DNA of 64,000 nt, taken from positions 9,734,001 to 9,798,000 of the forward strand of contig NW_027488365.1 in the NCBI RefSeq assembly GCF_051014445.1, in the 5' to 3' direction. The stretch is from Colletes latitarsis. Taxonomy: Eukaryota > Arthropoda > Insecta > Hymenoptera > Colletidae. Under the pieces are notes generated by a model, which ran no database searches, was not told the DNA's origin, and saw only the letters and a list, made by a program, of their open reading frames with translations. Position numbers and translations under genes: made by a program. Position 1 is the first letter of the stretch. Each line of letters opens with the position of its first letter. Below are positions 52,803 to 64,000 of this stretch, in pieces.

Positions 52803-53361
52803 GTTTTTCACATACTTGTTAAACAGATCCTGGGTTTTTTCTGGTTTGGATCACGTAGTAATGTGGTACCACGCTGAAACAGTCAATTAAACCTGGTTTC
52901 GATCAATATTTTAGAGGATAACGCAAGTTAGGTCTGGGATAGGTCTAGGATATGCCCTCATCAGGCTCTTACTATCGCATATTACTCATACTTCATGGCT
53001 AGATCCTGGGCTATTTCTGGATTGGATCACGTTGTAAAGTGGTACCACACTGAAACATTCAATGAAACCTGTTCTGGATAAATATTTTAGAGGATAACGC
53101 ATCTTACGTCTGGGTTAGGTCTAAGATTTGCCCTCATCAGGCTCACAGTTTCGCGTTTTTCACATACTTGTTAAACAGATCCTGGGTTTTTTCTGGTTTG
53201 GATCACGTAGTAATGTGGTACCACGCTGAAACAGTCAATTAAACCTGGTTTCGATCAATATTTTAGAGGATAACGCAAGTTAGGTCTGGGATAGGTCTAG
53301 GATTTGCCCTCATCAGGCTCTTACTATCGCATATTACTCATACTTCATGGCTAGATCCTGG
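52803..53361 (+). repeat. 2-monomer (352-bp) duplication
   Basis: GTTAAACAGATCC at 52,818 and 53,170 is 352 bp apart. Both copies continue to CTCTTACTATCGCATATTAC. Related tails are seen near 49,449 and 53,854. Confidence 0.84.
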
Positions 53362-53899
53362 GCTGTTTCTGGTTTGGATCACGTAGTAATTTGGTACCAC
53401 ACTGAAACAGTCGATTAAACCTGGTCTTGATAAATATTTTAGAGGATCACGCAAGCTAGGTCTGGGATAGGTCTGGGATTAGCCCTCATCAGACTCATAC
53501 TTTCGCATACTTCACATACTCGTTGACAAGATCCTGGGTTTTTTTCTGGCTTGGATCACGTAGTAATGTGGTTCCACACTGAAACAGTCGATTAAACTTG
53601 GCTTTGATCAATATTTTAGAGGATAACGCAAGTTAGGTCTGGGATGGGTCTGGGATTTGCCCTCATCAGGCTCATACTTTCGCGTTTTTCACATACCTGT
53701 TGAACGGATCCTGGGTTTTTTTCTGGTTTGGTTCAGGTAGTAATGTGGTACCACGCTGAAACAGTCAAATAAACCTGGTTTCGATCAATATTTTAGAGGA
53801 TAACGCAAGTCAGGTCTGGGATAGGTCTTGGATTTGCCCTCATCAGGCTCTTACTATCGCATATTACTCATACTTCATGGCTAGATCCAGGGCTATTTC

Positions 53900-54965
53900 T
53901 GGTTTGGATCACGTAGTAGTGTGGTACCACACTGAAACAGTCCATTAAACCTGGTTTCGCTCAATATTTTAGAGGATAACGCATGTTAGGTCTAGGTCAG
54001 TCCTGGGATTTTCACTCATCAGGCTCACATTTTCGCGTTTTTCACATACTTGTTGTACAGATCCTGGGTTTTTTCTGGTTTGGATCCCGTAGTAGTGTGG
54101 TACCACAATAAAACAGTCAATTAAACCTGGTTTCGATCAATATTTTAGAGGATATCGCAAGTTAGGTCTGGGATAGTTCTGGGATTTGCCCTCATCAGGC
54201 TCATACTTTCGCGTTTTTCACATACTTGTTGAACGGATCCTGGGTTTTTTCTGGTTTGGATCACGTAGTTATGTGGGTCCACACTGATACAATCAATTAA
54301 ACCTGGTCTTGATAAATATTTTAGAGGATAACGCGTGTTAGGTCTGGGATAGGTCTGGGATTTGCCCTCATCAGACTCATACTTTCGCACACTTCACATA
54401 CTCGCTGAACACATCCTGGGTTATTTTCTGGTTTGGAACACATAGTAATGTGGTACCACACTGAAACAGTCGATTAAACCAGGTTTCGATCAATATTTTT
54501 GAGGATAACGCATGTTAGGTCTAGGTTAGGCCTGGGATTTTCACTCATCAGACTCATACATTCGCATTCTTCACATACTTTTTGAGCGGATCCTGGGTTT
54601 TTTCTAGTTTGGATCACGTAGTAATGTGGGTCCGCACTGAAACAATCAATTAAAACTGGTCTTGATAAATATTTTAGAGGATAACGCGTGTTAGGTCTAG
54701 GTTAGGTCTGGGATTTTCTCTCATCAGGCTCATTCTTTCGCATATTTCTCATACTTGAGGGCTAGATCCTGGGCTTTTTCTGGATTGGATCACGTAGTAA
54801 TGATGTACAACACTGAAACAGTCAATTAAACCTGGTTTCCATCAATATTTTAGAGGACAGCGCATGTTAGGTCTAGGTTAGGCCTGGGATTTGTCCCGAT
54901 CAGGGTCATACTTTCGCAGTTTTAACATACATGTTTACCTGATCGAGGGTTTTTTCTGCTTTGGA
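53900..54965 (+). repeat. Shorter copy of the 49.5-51.6 kb block
   Basis: Carries the same ordered variants as 49,501-51,615 but is six monomers shorter in all. GGATATCGC, GTTATGTGGGTCCAC, GCTGAACACATCC, TTTTTGAGCGG, CTTGAGGGC and the rare-class monomer appear in the same order. Confidence 0.82.
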
Positions 54966-55234
54966 TCACGTAGTAAAGTGGTACCACACTGAAACAGTCC
55001 ATTAAACCTGGTTTGGATCAATATTTTAGAGGATAACGCATGTTAGGTCTAGGTTAGGTCTGGGATTTCCGCTCATGAGGCTCATACTTTCGCATTCTTC
55101 ACATACTTGTTGAACGGATCCTGGGTTTTTTCTGGTTTGGTTCATGTAGTAATGTGGTACCACACTGAAACAGTCCATTAAACCTGGTTTCGCTCAATAT
55201 TTTAGAGGATAACGCATGTTAGGTCTAGGTCAGG

Positions 55235-56460
55235 CCTGGTTTTTTCACTCATCAGACTCATACTTTCGCATTCTTCACATACTTGTTGAACGGATACTGG
55301 GTTTTTTCTGGTTTGGATCACATAGTAATGTGGTACCACACTGAAACAGTCGATTAAACCTGGTCTTGATAAATATTTTAGAGGATAACGCATGTTAGGT
55401 TTGGCTTAGGTCTAGGATTTGCCCCCAGCAGGCTCATACTTTCGCATATTTCTCATACTTCATGGCTAGATCCTGGGCTGTTTCTGGTTTGTATCACGTA
55501 GTAATGTGGTACCACGCTGAAACAGTCAATTAAACCTGGTTTCGATCAATATTTTAGAGGATAACGCAAGTTAGGTCAGGCATGGGTCTGGGATTCGCCC
55601 TCATCAGACTCTTACTTTCGCACACTTCACATACTCGTTGAACAGATCCTGTGTTATTTTCTGGTTTGGATCACATAGTAATGTGGTACCACACTGAAAC
55701 AGTCGATTAAACCAGGTTTCGATCTATATTTTTGAGAATAACGCATGTTAGGTCTAGGTTAGGCCTGGGATTTTCACTCATCAGACTCATACTTTCGCAT
55801 TCTTCACATACTTGTTGAACGGATCCTGGGTTTTTTCTGGTTTGGATCACGTTGTAATGTGGGACCACACTGAAACAATCAATTAAACCTGGTCTTGATA
55901 AATATTTTAGAGGATAACGCATGTTAGGTTTCGCTTAGGTCTAGGATTTGCCCCCAGCAGGCTCATACTTTCGCATGTTTCTCATACTTCATGGATAGAT
56001 CCTGGGCTGTTTCTGGTTTGGATCACGTAGTAATTTGGTACCACGCTGAAACAGTCAATTAAACCTGCTTTCGATCAATATTTTAGAGAATAATTCATGT
56101 TAGGTCTAGGTTAGGCCTGGGATTTTCACTCATCAGACTCATACTTTCGCATTCTTCACATACTTGTTGAACGGATCCTGGGTTTTTTCTGGATTGGATC
56201 ACGTTGTAATGTGGGACCACACTGAAACAATCAATTAAACCTGGTCTTGATAAATATTTTAGAGGATAACGCATGTTAGGTTTCGCTTAGGTCTAGGATT
56301 TGCCCCCAGCAGGCTCATACTTTCGCATATTTCTCATACTTCATGGATAGATCCTGGGCTGTTTCTGGTTTGGATCACGTAGTAATTTGGTACCACACTG
56401 AAACAGTCGATTAAACCTGGTCTTGATAAATATTTTAGAGGATAACGCATGTTAGGTCTG
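55235..56460 (+). repeat. GCCCCCAGCAGG monomers in 3- and 2-monomer spacing
   Basis: GCCCCCAGCAGG replaces the usual GCCCTCATCAGG at 55,421, 55,950 and 56,302 (steps 529 and 352). The last two also share TTTCGCTTAGG, GTTGTAATGTGGGACC and CATGGATAGATCC, and form a 2-monomer duplication of about 320 bases. Confidence 0.83.
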
Positions 56461-59040
56461 GGATAGGTATGGGATTTGCCCTCATCAGACTCTTACTTTC
56501 GCACACTTCACATACTCGTTGAACAGATCCTGGGTTATTTTCTGGTTTGGATCACGTAGTAATGTGGGACCACACTGAAACAATCAATTAAACCTGGTTT
56601 CCATCAATATTTTAGAGGACAACGCAAGTTAGGTCTGGGATAGGTCTGGGATTTGCCCTCATCAAGCTCATACTTTCGCGTTTTTCACATACTTGTTGAA
56701 CAGATCCTGGGCTTTTTCTGGTTTGGATCCCGTAGTAGTGTGGTACCACAATAAAGCAGTCAATTAAACCTGGTTTCGATCAATATTTTAGAGGATATCG
56801 CAAGTTAGGTCTGGGATAGGTCTGGGATTTGCCCTCATCAGACTCATACTTTCGCACACTTGACATACTCGTTGATCAGATCCTGGGTTTTTTTCTGGTT
56901 TGGATCACGTAGTAATGTGGTACCACACTGAAACATTCAATGAAACCAGGTCTGGATAAATATTTTAGAGGATAACGCAAGTTAGGTCTGGGATAGGTCT
57001 GGGATTAGCCCTCATCAGACTCATACTTTCGCTTTCTTCACATACTCGTTGAACAGATCCTGTGTTATTTTCTGGTTTGGATCACATAGTAATGTGGTAC
57101 CACACTGAAACAGTCGATTAAACCAGGTTTCGAACAATATTTTTGAGGATAACGCATGTTAGGTCTAGGTTAGGACTGGGATTTTCACTCATCAGACTCA
57201 TACTTTCGCATTCTTCACATACTTGTTGAACGGATCCTGGGTTTTTTCTGCATTGTATCACGTAGTAATGTGGTACCACGCTGAAAGAGTCAATTAAACC
57301 TGGTTTCGATCAATATTTTAGAGGATAACGCAAGTTAGGTCTGGGATAGGTCTAGGATTTGCCCTCATCAGGCTCTTACTATCGCATATTTCTCATACTT
57401 CATGGCTAGATCCTGGGCTATGTCTGGATTGGATCACGTAGTAATGTGGTACCACACTGAAACATTCAATGAAACCTGGTCTGGATAAATATTTTAGAGG
57501 ATAACGCATCTTAGGTCTGGGTTAGGTCTAAGATTTGCCCTCATCAGGCTCACAGTTTCGCGTTTTTCACATACTTGTTGAACAGATCCTGGGTTTTTTC
57601 TGGTTTGGATCAGGTAGTAATGTGGTACCACACTAGAACAGTCAATTAAACCTGGTTTCGATCAATATTTTGGAGGATAACGCAAGTTAGGTCTGGGATA
57701 GGTCTGGGATTTGCTCTCATCAGGCTCATTCTTTCGCATATTTCTCATACTTGATGGCTAGATCCTGAGCCTTTTCTGGATTGCATCACGTAGTAATGAA
57801 GTACAACACTGAAACAGTCAATTAAACCTGGTTTCCATCAATATTTTAGAGGACAACGCAAGTCAGGTCTGGGATAGGTCTGGGATTTGCCCTCATCAGG
57901 CTCATACTGTCGCGTTTTTCACATACTTGTTGAACAGATCCTGGGTTTTTTCTGGTTTGGATCCCGTAGTAGTGTGGTACCACACTGAAACAGTCCATTA
58001 AACCTGGTTTCGCTCAATATTTTAGAGGATAACGCATGTTAGGTCTAGGTCAGGCCTGGTTTTTTCACTCATCAGACTCATACTTTCGCATCCTTCACAT
58101 ACTTGTTGAACGGATCCTGGGTTTTTTCTGGTTTGGATCACATAGTAATGTGGTACCACACTGAAACAGTCGATTAAACCAGGTTTCGATCAATATTTTT
58201 GAGGATAACGCATGTTAGGTCTAGGTTAGGCCTGGGATTTTCACTCATCAGACTCATACTTTCGCATTCTTCACATACTTGTTGAACGGATCCTGGGTTT
58301 TTTCTGGTTTGTATCACGTAGTAATGTGGTACCACACTGAAACAGTCCATTAAACCTGGTTTGGATCAATATTTTAGAGGATAACGCATGTTAGGTCTAG
58401 GTTAGCCCTGGGATTTTCACTCATCAGACTCATACTTTCGCATTCTTCTTATACTTGTTGAACTGATCCTGGGTTTTTTCTGGTTTGGATCACGTAGTAA
58501 TGTGGTACCACACTGAAACAGTCGATTAAACCTGGTTTCGATCAATATTTTAGAGGATAACGCAAGTTAAGTCTGGGATTGGTCTGGGATTTGACCTCAT
58601 CAGACTCATACTTTCGCACACTTGTCATACTCGTTGAACAGATCCTGGGTTATTTTCTGTTTTGGATCACATAGTAATGTGGTACCACACTGAAACAGTC
58701 GATTAAACCAGGTTTCGATCAATATTTTTGAGGATAACGCATGTTAGGTCTGGGATAGGTCTGGGATTTGCCCTCATCAGACTCATACCTACGCACACTT
58801 CACATACTCGTTGAACAGATCCTGGGTTATTTTCTGGTTTGGATCACATAGTAATGTGGTACCAAACTGAAACAGTCGATTAACCTAGGTTTCGATCAAT
58901 ATTTTTGAGGATAGCGCATGTTAGGTCTAGGTTAGGCCTGGGATTTTCACTCATCAGACTCATACTTTCGCATTCTTCACATACTTGTTGAACGGATCCT
59001 GGGCTATTTCTGGATTGTATCACGTTGTAATGTGGTACCA
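56461..59040 (+). repeat. Diverged monomers, in part matching 37.5-38.2 kb
   Basis: About fifteen monomers. The stretch 58,141-58,740 is the right-hand partner of the 37.5-38.2 kb similarity. CCTGGTTTTTTCACTC at 58,055 pairs with 55,235 (2,820 bp, 16 monomers + 4). No other content. Confidence 0.74.
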
Positions 59041-60870
59041 CGCTGAAACAGTCGATTAAACCTGGTTCCGATCAATATTTTAGAGGATAACGCAAGTTAA
59101 GTCTGGGATTGGTCTGGGATTTGACCTCATCAGACTCATACTTTCGCACCCTTCACATACTTGTTGAACAGATCCTGGGTTTTTTCTGGTTTGGATCCCG
59201 TAGTAGTGTGGTACCACACTGAAACAGTCCATTAAACCTGGTTTCGCTCAATACTTTAGAGGATAACGCATGTTAGGTCTAGGTCAGGCCTGGGATTTTC
59301 ACTCATCAGACTCATACTTTCGCATTCTTCACATACTTGTTGAACGGATCCTGGGTTTTTTCTGGTTTGGATCAAGTAGTATTGTGGGTCCACACTGAAA
59401 CAATCAATTAAACCTGGTCTTGATAAATATTATAGAGGATAACGCATGTTAGGTCTGGCATAGGTCTGGGATTCGCCCTCATCAGGCTCATACTTTCGCG
59501 TTTTTCACATACTTGTTGAACAGATGCTGGGTTTTTCTGGTTTGTATCACGCAGTAGTGTGGTACCACACTGAAACAGTCCATTAAACCTGGTTTGGATG
59601 AATATTTTAGAGGATAACGCATGTAAGGTGTAGGTTAGCCCTGGGATTTTCACTCATCAGACTCATACTTTCGCATTCCTCGCATACTTGTTGAACTGAT
59701 CCTGGGTTTTTTCTGGTTTGGATCACGTAGTAATGTGGTACCACACTGAAACAGACGATTAAACCTGGTTTCGATCAATATCTTAGAGGATAACGAAAGT
59801 TAAGTCTGGGATTGGTCTGGGATTTGACCTCATCAGGCTCATACTTTCGCGTTTTTCACATACTTGTTGAACAGATCCTGGTTTTTTTCTGGTTTGGATC
59901 CCGTAGTAGTGTGGTACCACACTGAAACAGTCCATCAAACCTGGTTTCGCTTAATATTTTAGAGGATAACGCATGTTAGGTCAAGGTTAGGTCTAAGATT
60001 TGCCCTCATCAGGCTCACAATTTCGAGTTTTTCACATACCTGTTAAACAGATCCTGGGTTTTTTCTGGTTTGGATCACGAAGTAGTGTGGTACCACACTG
60101 AAACAGTCCATTAAACCTGGTTTCGCTCAATATTTTAGAGGATAACGCATGTTAGGTCTAGGTTGGGTCTGGGATTTGCTCTCATTAGGCTCATTCTTTC
60201 GCATATTTCTCATACCTGATGGCTAGATCATGGGCTTTTTCTGCATTGCATCACGTAGTTATGTAGTACCACACTGAAACAGTCAATGAAACCTGGTTTC
60301 CATCAATATTTTAGAGGACAACGCAAGTTAGGTCTAGGTAAGGCCTGAGATTTTCACTGATCAGACTCATAATTTCGCCTTCTTCACATACTTGTTGAAC
60401 GGATCCTGGGTTTTTTCTGGTTTGGAACACGTAGTAATGTGGTACCACACTGAAACATTCAATTAAACCCGGTCTTGATAAATATTTTAGAGAATAACGC
60501 ATGTTAGGTCAGGGTTAGGTCTAGGATTTGCCCTCATCAGGCTCATACTTTCGCATATTTCTCATACTTCATGGCTAGATCCTGGGCTATTTCTGGATTG
60601 GATCACGTAGTAAAGTGGTACCACACTGAAACATTCAATGAAACCTGGTCTGGATAAAAATTTTAGAGAATTACGCATGTTAGGTCAAGGTTAGGTCTAA
60701 GATTTGCCCTCATCAGGCTCACAGATTCGCGTTTTTCACATACTTGTTGAACAGATCCTGGGGTTTTTCTGGTTTGTATCACGCAGTAGTGTGGTACCAC
60801 ACTGAAACAGTCGATTAAACCTGGTTTCGATGAATATTTTAGAGAATAATTCATGTTAGGTCTAGGTTAG
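59041..60870 (+). repeat. 3.7-kb (21-monomer) repeat, left copy
   Basis: CGCACCCTTCA at 59,145 pairs with 62,313 (3,168 bp, 18 monomers). From about 59,450 the offset becomes 3,697 bp: TAACGAAAGTTAAG at 59,791 and 63,488, AGATCATGGGC at 60,225 and 63,922. Three monomers are therefore present in the right copy and absent here. Private variants GATGCTGGG with a five-T tract, GTAAGGTGTAGG and CATTCCTCGCATAC are shared. Confidence 0.85.
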
Positions 60871-62212
60871 GTCTGAGATTTGCTCTCATCAGGCTCATTC
60901 TTTCGCATATTTCTCATACTTGATGGCTAGATCCTGGGCTTTTTCTGGATTGCATCAGGTAGTAATGAAGTACAACACTGAAACAGTCAATTAAACCTGG
61001 TTTCCATCAATATCATAGAGGACAACGCAAGTTAGGTCTGGGATTGGTCTGGGATTTGCCCTCATCAGGCTCATACTTTCGCGTTTTTCACATACTTGTT
61101 GAACAGATCCTGGGTTTTTTCTGGTTTGGATCACGTAGTAGTGTGGTACCACACTGAAACAGTCCATTAAACCTGGTTTGGATCAATATTTTAGAGAATA
61201 ACGCATGTTAGGTCTAGGTTGGGTCTGGGATTTGCTCTCATTAGGCTCATTCTTTCGCATATTTCTCATACTTGATGGCTAGATCATGGGCTTTTTCTGC
61301 ATTGCATCACGTAGTTATGTAGTACCACACTGAAACAGTCAATGAAACCTGGTTTCCATCAATATTTTAGAGGACAATGCAAGTTAGGTCTAGGTAAGGC
61401 CTGAGATTTTCACTCATCAGACTCATAATTTCGCCTTCTTCACATACTCGTTGATCGGATCCTGGGTTTTTTCTGGTTTGGAACACGTAGTAATGTGGTA
61501 CCACACTGAAACATTCAATTAAACCTGGTCTTGATAAATATTTTAGAGAACAACGCATGTTAGGTCAGGGTTAGTTCTAGGGTTTGCCCTCATCAGGCTC
61601 ATACTTTCGCATATTTCTCATACTTCATGGCTAGATCCTGGGCTGTTTCTGGATTGTATCACGTAGTAATGTGGTACCACGCTGACACAGTCAATTAAAC
61701 CTGGTTTCGATCAATATTTTAGAGGATAACGCATGTAAGGTCTAGGTTAGCCCTGGGATTTTCACTCATCAGACTCATACTTTCGCATTCTTCTCATACT
61801 TGATGGCTAGATCCTGGGCTTTTTCTGGATTGCATCACGTAGTAATGAAGTACAACACTGAAACAGTCAATTAAACCGGGTTTCCATCAATATCTTAGAG
61901 GACAACGCAAGTTAGGTCTGGGATTGGTCTGGGATTTGCCCTCATCAGGCTCATACTTTCGCGTTTTTCACATACTTGTTGAACAGATCCTGGGTTATTT
62001 TCTGGTTTGGATCACATAGTAATGTGGTACCACACTGAAACAGTCGATTAAACCTGGTTTCGATGAATATTTTAGAGAATAATTCATGTTAGGTCTAGGT
62101 TAGGTCTGGGAATTGCTTTCATCAGGCTCGTTCTTTCGCATATTTCTCATACTTGATGGCTAGATCCTGGGCTGTTCCTGGATTGCATCACGTAGTAATG
62201 TGGTACCACGCT
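60871..62212 (+). repeat. 5- and 6-monomer repeats between the 3.7-kb copies
   Basis: AGATCATGGGC at 60,225 pairs with 61,281 and CGCCTTCTTC at 60,376 with 61,432 (1,056 bp, 6 monomers). GGGATTGGTCTGGG at 61,040 pairs with 61,920 (880 bp, 5 monomers). Confidence 0.82.
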
Positions 62213-64000
62213 GAAACAGTCGATTAAACCTGGTTCCGATCAATATTTTAGAGGATAACGCAAGTTAAGTCTGGGATTGGTCTGGGATTTGACCTCATCA
62301 GACTCATACTTTCGCACCCTTCAGATACTTGTTGAACAGATCCTGGGTTTTTTCTGGTTTGGATCCCGTAGTAGTGTGGTACCACACTGAAACTGTCCAT
62401 TAAACCTGGTTTCGCTCAATATTTTAGAGGATAACGCATGGTAGGTCTAGGTCAGGCCTGGGATTTTCACTCATCAGACTCATACTTTCGCATTCTTCAC
62501 ATACTTGTTGAACGGATCCTGGGTTTTTTCTGGTTTGGATCACGTAGTATTGTGGGTCCACACTGAAACAATCAATTAAACCTGGTCTTGATAAATATTT
62601 TAGAGGATAACGCATGTTAGGTCTGGGATAGGTATGGGATTTGCCCTCATCAGACTCATACTTTCGCACACTTCACATACTCGTTGAACAGATCCTGGGT
62701 TATTTTCTGGTTTGGATCACATAGTAATGTGGTACCACACTGAAACAGTCGATTAAACCAGGTTTCGATCAATATTTTTGAGGATAACGCATGTTAGGTC
62801 TAGGTTAGGCCTGGGATTTTCACTCATCAGACTCATACTTTCGCATTCTTCACATACTTGTTGAAGGTATCCTGGGTTTTTTCTGGTTTGGATCACGTTG
62901 TAGTGTGGGACCACACTGAAACAATCAATTAAACCTGGTCTTGATAAATATTTTAGAGGATAACGCCTGTTAGGTTTGGGTTAGGTCTAGGATTTGCCCT
63001 CAGCAGGCTCATACTTTCGCATATCTCTCATACTTCATGGCTAGATCCTGGGCTGTTCCTGGATTGTATCACGTAGTAATGTGGTACCACGCTGACACAG
63101 TCAATTAAACCTGGTTTCGATCAATATTTTAGAGGATAACGCAAGTTAGGTCTGGCATAGGTCTGGGATTCGCCCTCACCAGGCTCATACTTTCGCGTTT
63201 TTCACATACTTGTTGAACAGATGCTGGGTTTTTCTGGTTTGTATCACGCAGTAGTGTGGTACCACACTGAAACAGTCCATTAAACCTGGTTTGGATGAAT
63301 ATTTTAGAGGATAACGCATGTAAGGTGTAGGTTAGCCCTGGGATTTTCACTCATCAGACTCATACTTTCGCATTCCTCGCATACTTGTTGAACTGATCCT
63401 GGGTTTTTTCTGGTTTGGATCACGTAGTAATGTGGTACCACACTGAAACAGACGATTAAACCTGGTTTCGATCAATATCTTAGAGGATAACGAAAGTTAA
63501 GTCTGGGATTGGTCTGGGATTTGACCTCATCAGGCTCATACTTTCGCGTTTTTCACATACTTGTTGAACAGATCCTGGTTTTTTTCTGGTTTGGATCCCG
63601 TAGTAGTGTGGTACCACACTGAAACAGTCCATCAAACCTGGTTTCGCTAAATATTTTAGAGGATAACGCATGTTAGGTCAACGTTAGGTCTAAGATTTGC
63701 CCTCATCAGGCTCACAGTTTCGAGTTTTTCACATACCTGTTAAACAGATCCTGGGGTTTTTCTGGTTTGGATCACGAAGTAGTGTGGTACCACACTGAAA
63801 CAGTCCATTAAACCTGGTTTCGCTCAATATTTTAGAGGATAACGCATGTTAGGTCTAGGTTGGGTCTGGGATTTGCTCTCATTAGGCTCATTCTTTCGCA
63901 TATTTCTCATACTTGATGGCTAGATCATGGGCTTTTTCTGCATTGCATCTCGTAGTTATGTAGTACCACACTGAAACAGTCAATGAAACCTGGTTTCCAT
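62213..64000 (+). repeat. 3.7-kb (21-monomer) repeat, right copy, cut by window end
   Basis: Matches 59,041-60,300 in order and with few differences, with three extra monomers at about 62,620-63,125. The window ends inside a monomer with the TTTCCAT form of the AT-rich block, so the copy probably continues. Confidence 0.85.

Larger units (their letters stand above)
1..64000 (+). repeat. 176-bp satellite DNA array filling the window
   Basis: The landmark CCTGGG recurs at 1, 177, 354, 530, 706 and 882, a step of 176 or 177, and the phase can be followed to 63,750. That gives about 362 steps averaging 176.1 bp, with a net gain of about 37 bases from small indels. All monomers run in the same direction. 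The array has no edge in the window: it starts at a monomer boundary by chance and stops mid-monomer. A typical monomer is about 41% GC by hand count. Long tandem arrays of nucleosome-sized monomers with higher-order structure are typical of eukaryotic centromeric or pericentromeric heterochromatin. That location is an inference from structure, since nothing unique is present to anchor it. I do not recognise the family. Confidence 0.98.

Noticed and set aside
1140..63671. Recurrent minus-strand open frames of about 60-89 codons, very similar in sequence, one in many monomers
   Set aside because: They recur because the monomer recurs. They span slightly more than one period (63 codons plus stop is 192 bases against 176), and because 176 is not a multiple of three the frame shifts and ends in the next monomer. 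Stops and starts come and go with single substitutions. No domain, signal or codon constraint is seen.
1..64000. CRISPR array
   Set aside because: Repeats are direct and evenly spaced, but the whole 176-bp period is repeated. There are no short repeats separated by unique spacers and no cas genes.
1..64000. CENP-B box
   Set aside because: I looked for TTCG followed at the right distance by CGGG near CTTTCGC and TTTCGATC. TTCG is present but the CGGG half is not, so no canonical box is supported by eye on the forward strand.
1..64000. Telomeric or subtelomeric repeat
   Set aside because: TTAGG occurs about twice per monomer but never as a tandem run. It is part of the 11-bp internal duplication.
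1..64000. Transposon, rRNA, tRNA or 5S arrays
   Set aside because: The phase of the 176-bp monomer can be followed throughout with only 1-4 base slips and whole-monomer steps, leaving no room for an insertion. The monomer does not resemble 5S rRNA or a tRNA that I recognise.
1..64000. Known satellite family or named species
   Set aside because: The length fits many plant and animal satellites, but I do not recognise the sequence, and length alone is not evidence. A search of the consensus against satellite databases would decide.

Overview
The whole window is satellite DNA. All 64,000 bases belong to one head-to-tail tandem array with a basic period of about 176 bp: roughly 363 complete monomers plus a 75-base partial monomer at the right end. 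Every monomer I followed lies in the same orientation. I saw no unique sequence, transposon, RNA gene or credible protein-coding gene, and the array runs off both ends. One typical monomer is about 41% GC by hand count. This points to a eukaryotic centromeric or pericentromeric (or otherwise heterochromatic) block. The monomer length is close to one nucleosome plus linker. I do not recognise the satellite family and cannot name the organism.

The array is layered. (1) Each monomer has fixed landmarks: a CCTGGG + T-tract start, a GTAGTAATG + GGTACC dyad block, an AT-rich GATCAATATTTT block, an 11-bp motif repeated twice (GTTAGGTCTAG / GTTAGGTCTGG), and a CTTTCGC + CACATACTTGTTGAA tail. (2) Monomers fall into recognisable variants, some limited to part of the window. 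(3) Groups of monomers are re-duplicated as higher-order repeats (HORs) of many sizes.

Region by region: 1-11,700 is dominated by two near-identical copies of a 32/33-monomer HOR (5,634 and about 5,811 bp), each with an internal 4/5-monomer sub-repeat. 11,700-15,460 holds a partial third sub-repeat copy, a 6-monomer repeat and three copies of a dimer. 15,460-19,357 is a mosaic. 19,358-22,525 is a clean tandem duplication of a 9-monomer, 1,584-bp unit, with an 8-monomer partial third copy at 23,455-24,800. 24,800-38,000 is more diverged, with dimer, 8-, 11- and about 26-monomer repeats. 38,000-64,000 is a complex mosaic with 7-, 11-, about 20-, 21-, 25- and 68-monomer similarities.

Nothing here works together as genes. 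The short minus-strand reading frames, near-identical from monomer to monomer, are shadows of the repeat and are rejected as genes. The points of interest are the dyad with variable centre, the internal 11-bp duplication, the sharp change of one subfamily marker near 28-30 kb, the preferred two-monomer step, and recurrent HOR breakpoints in the AT-rich block. All alignments were made by eye, so boundaries are good to about 10-30 bases unless an anchor position is given.
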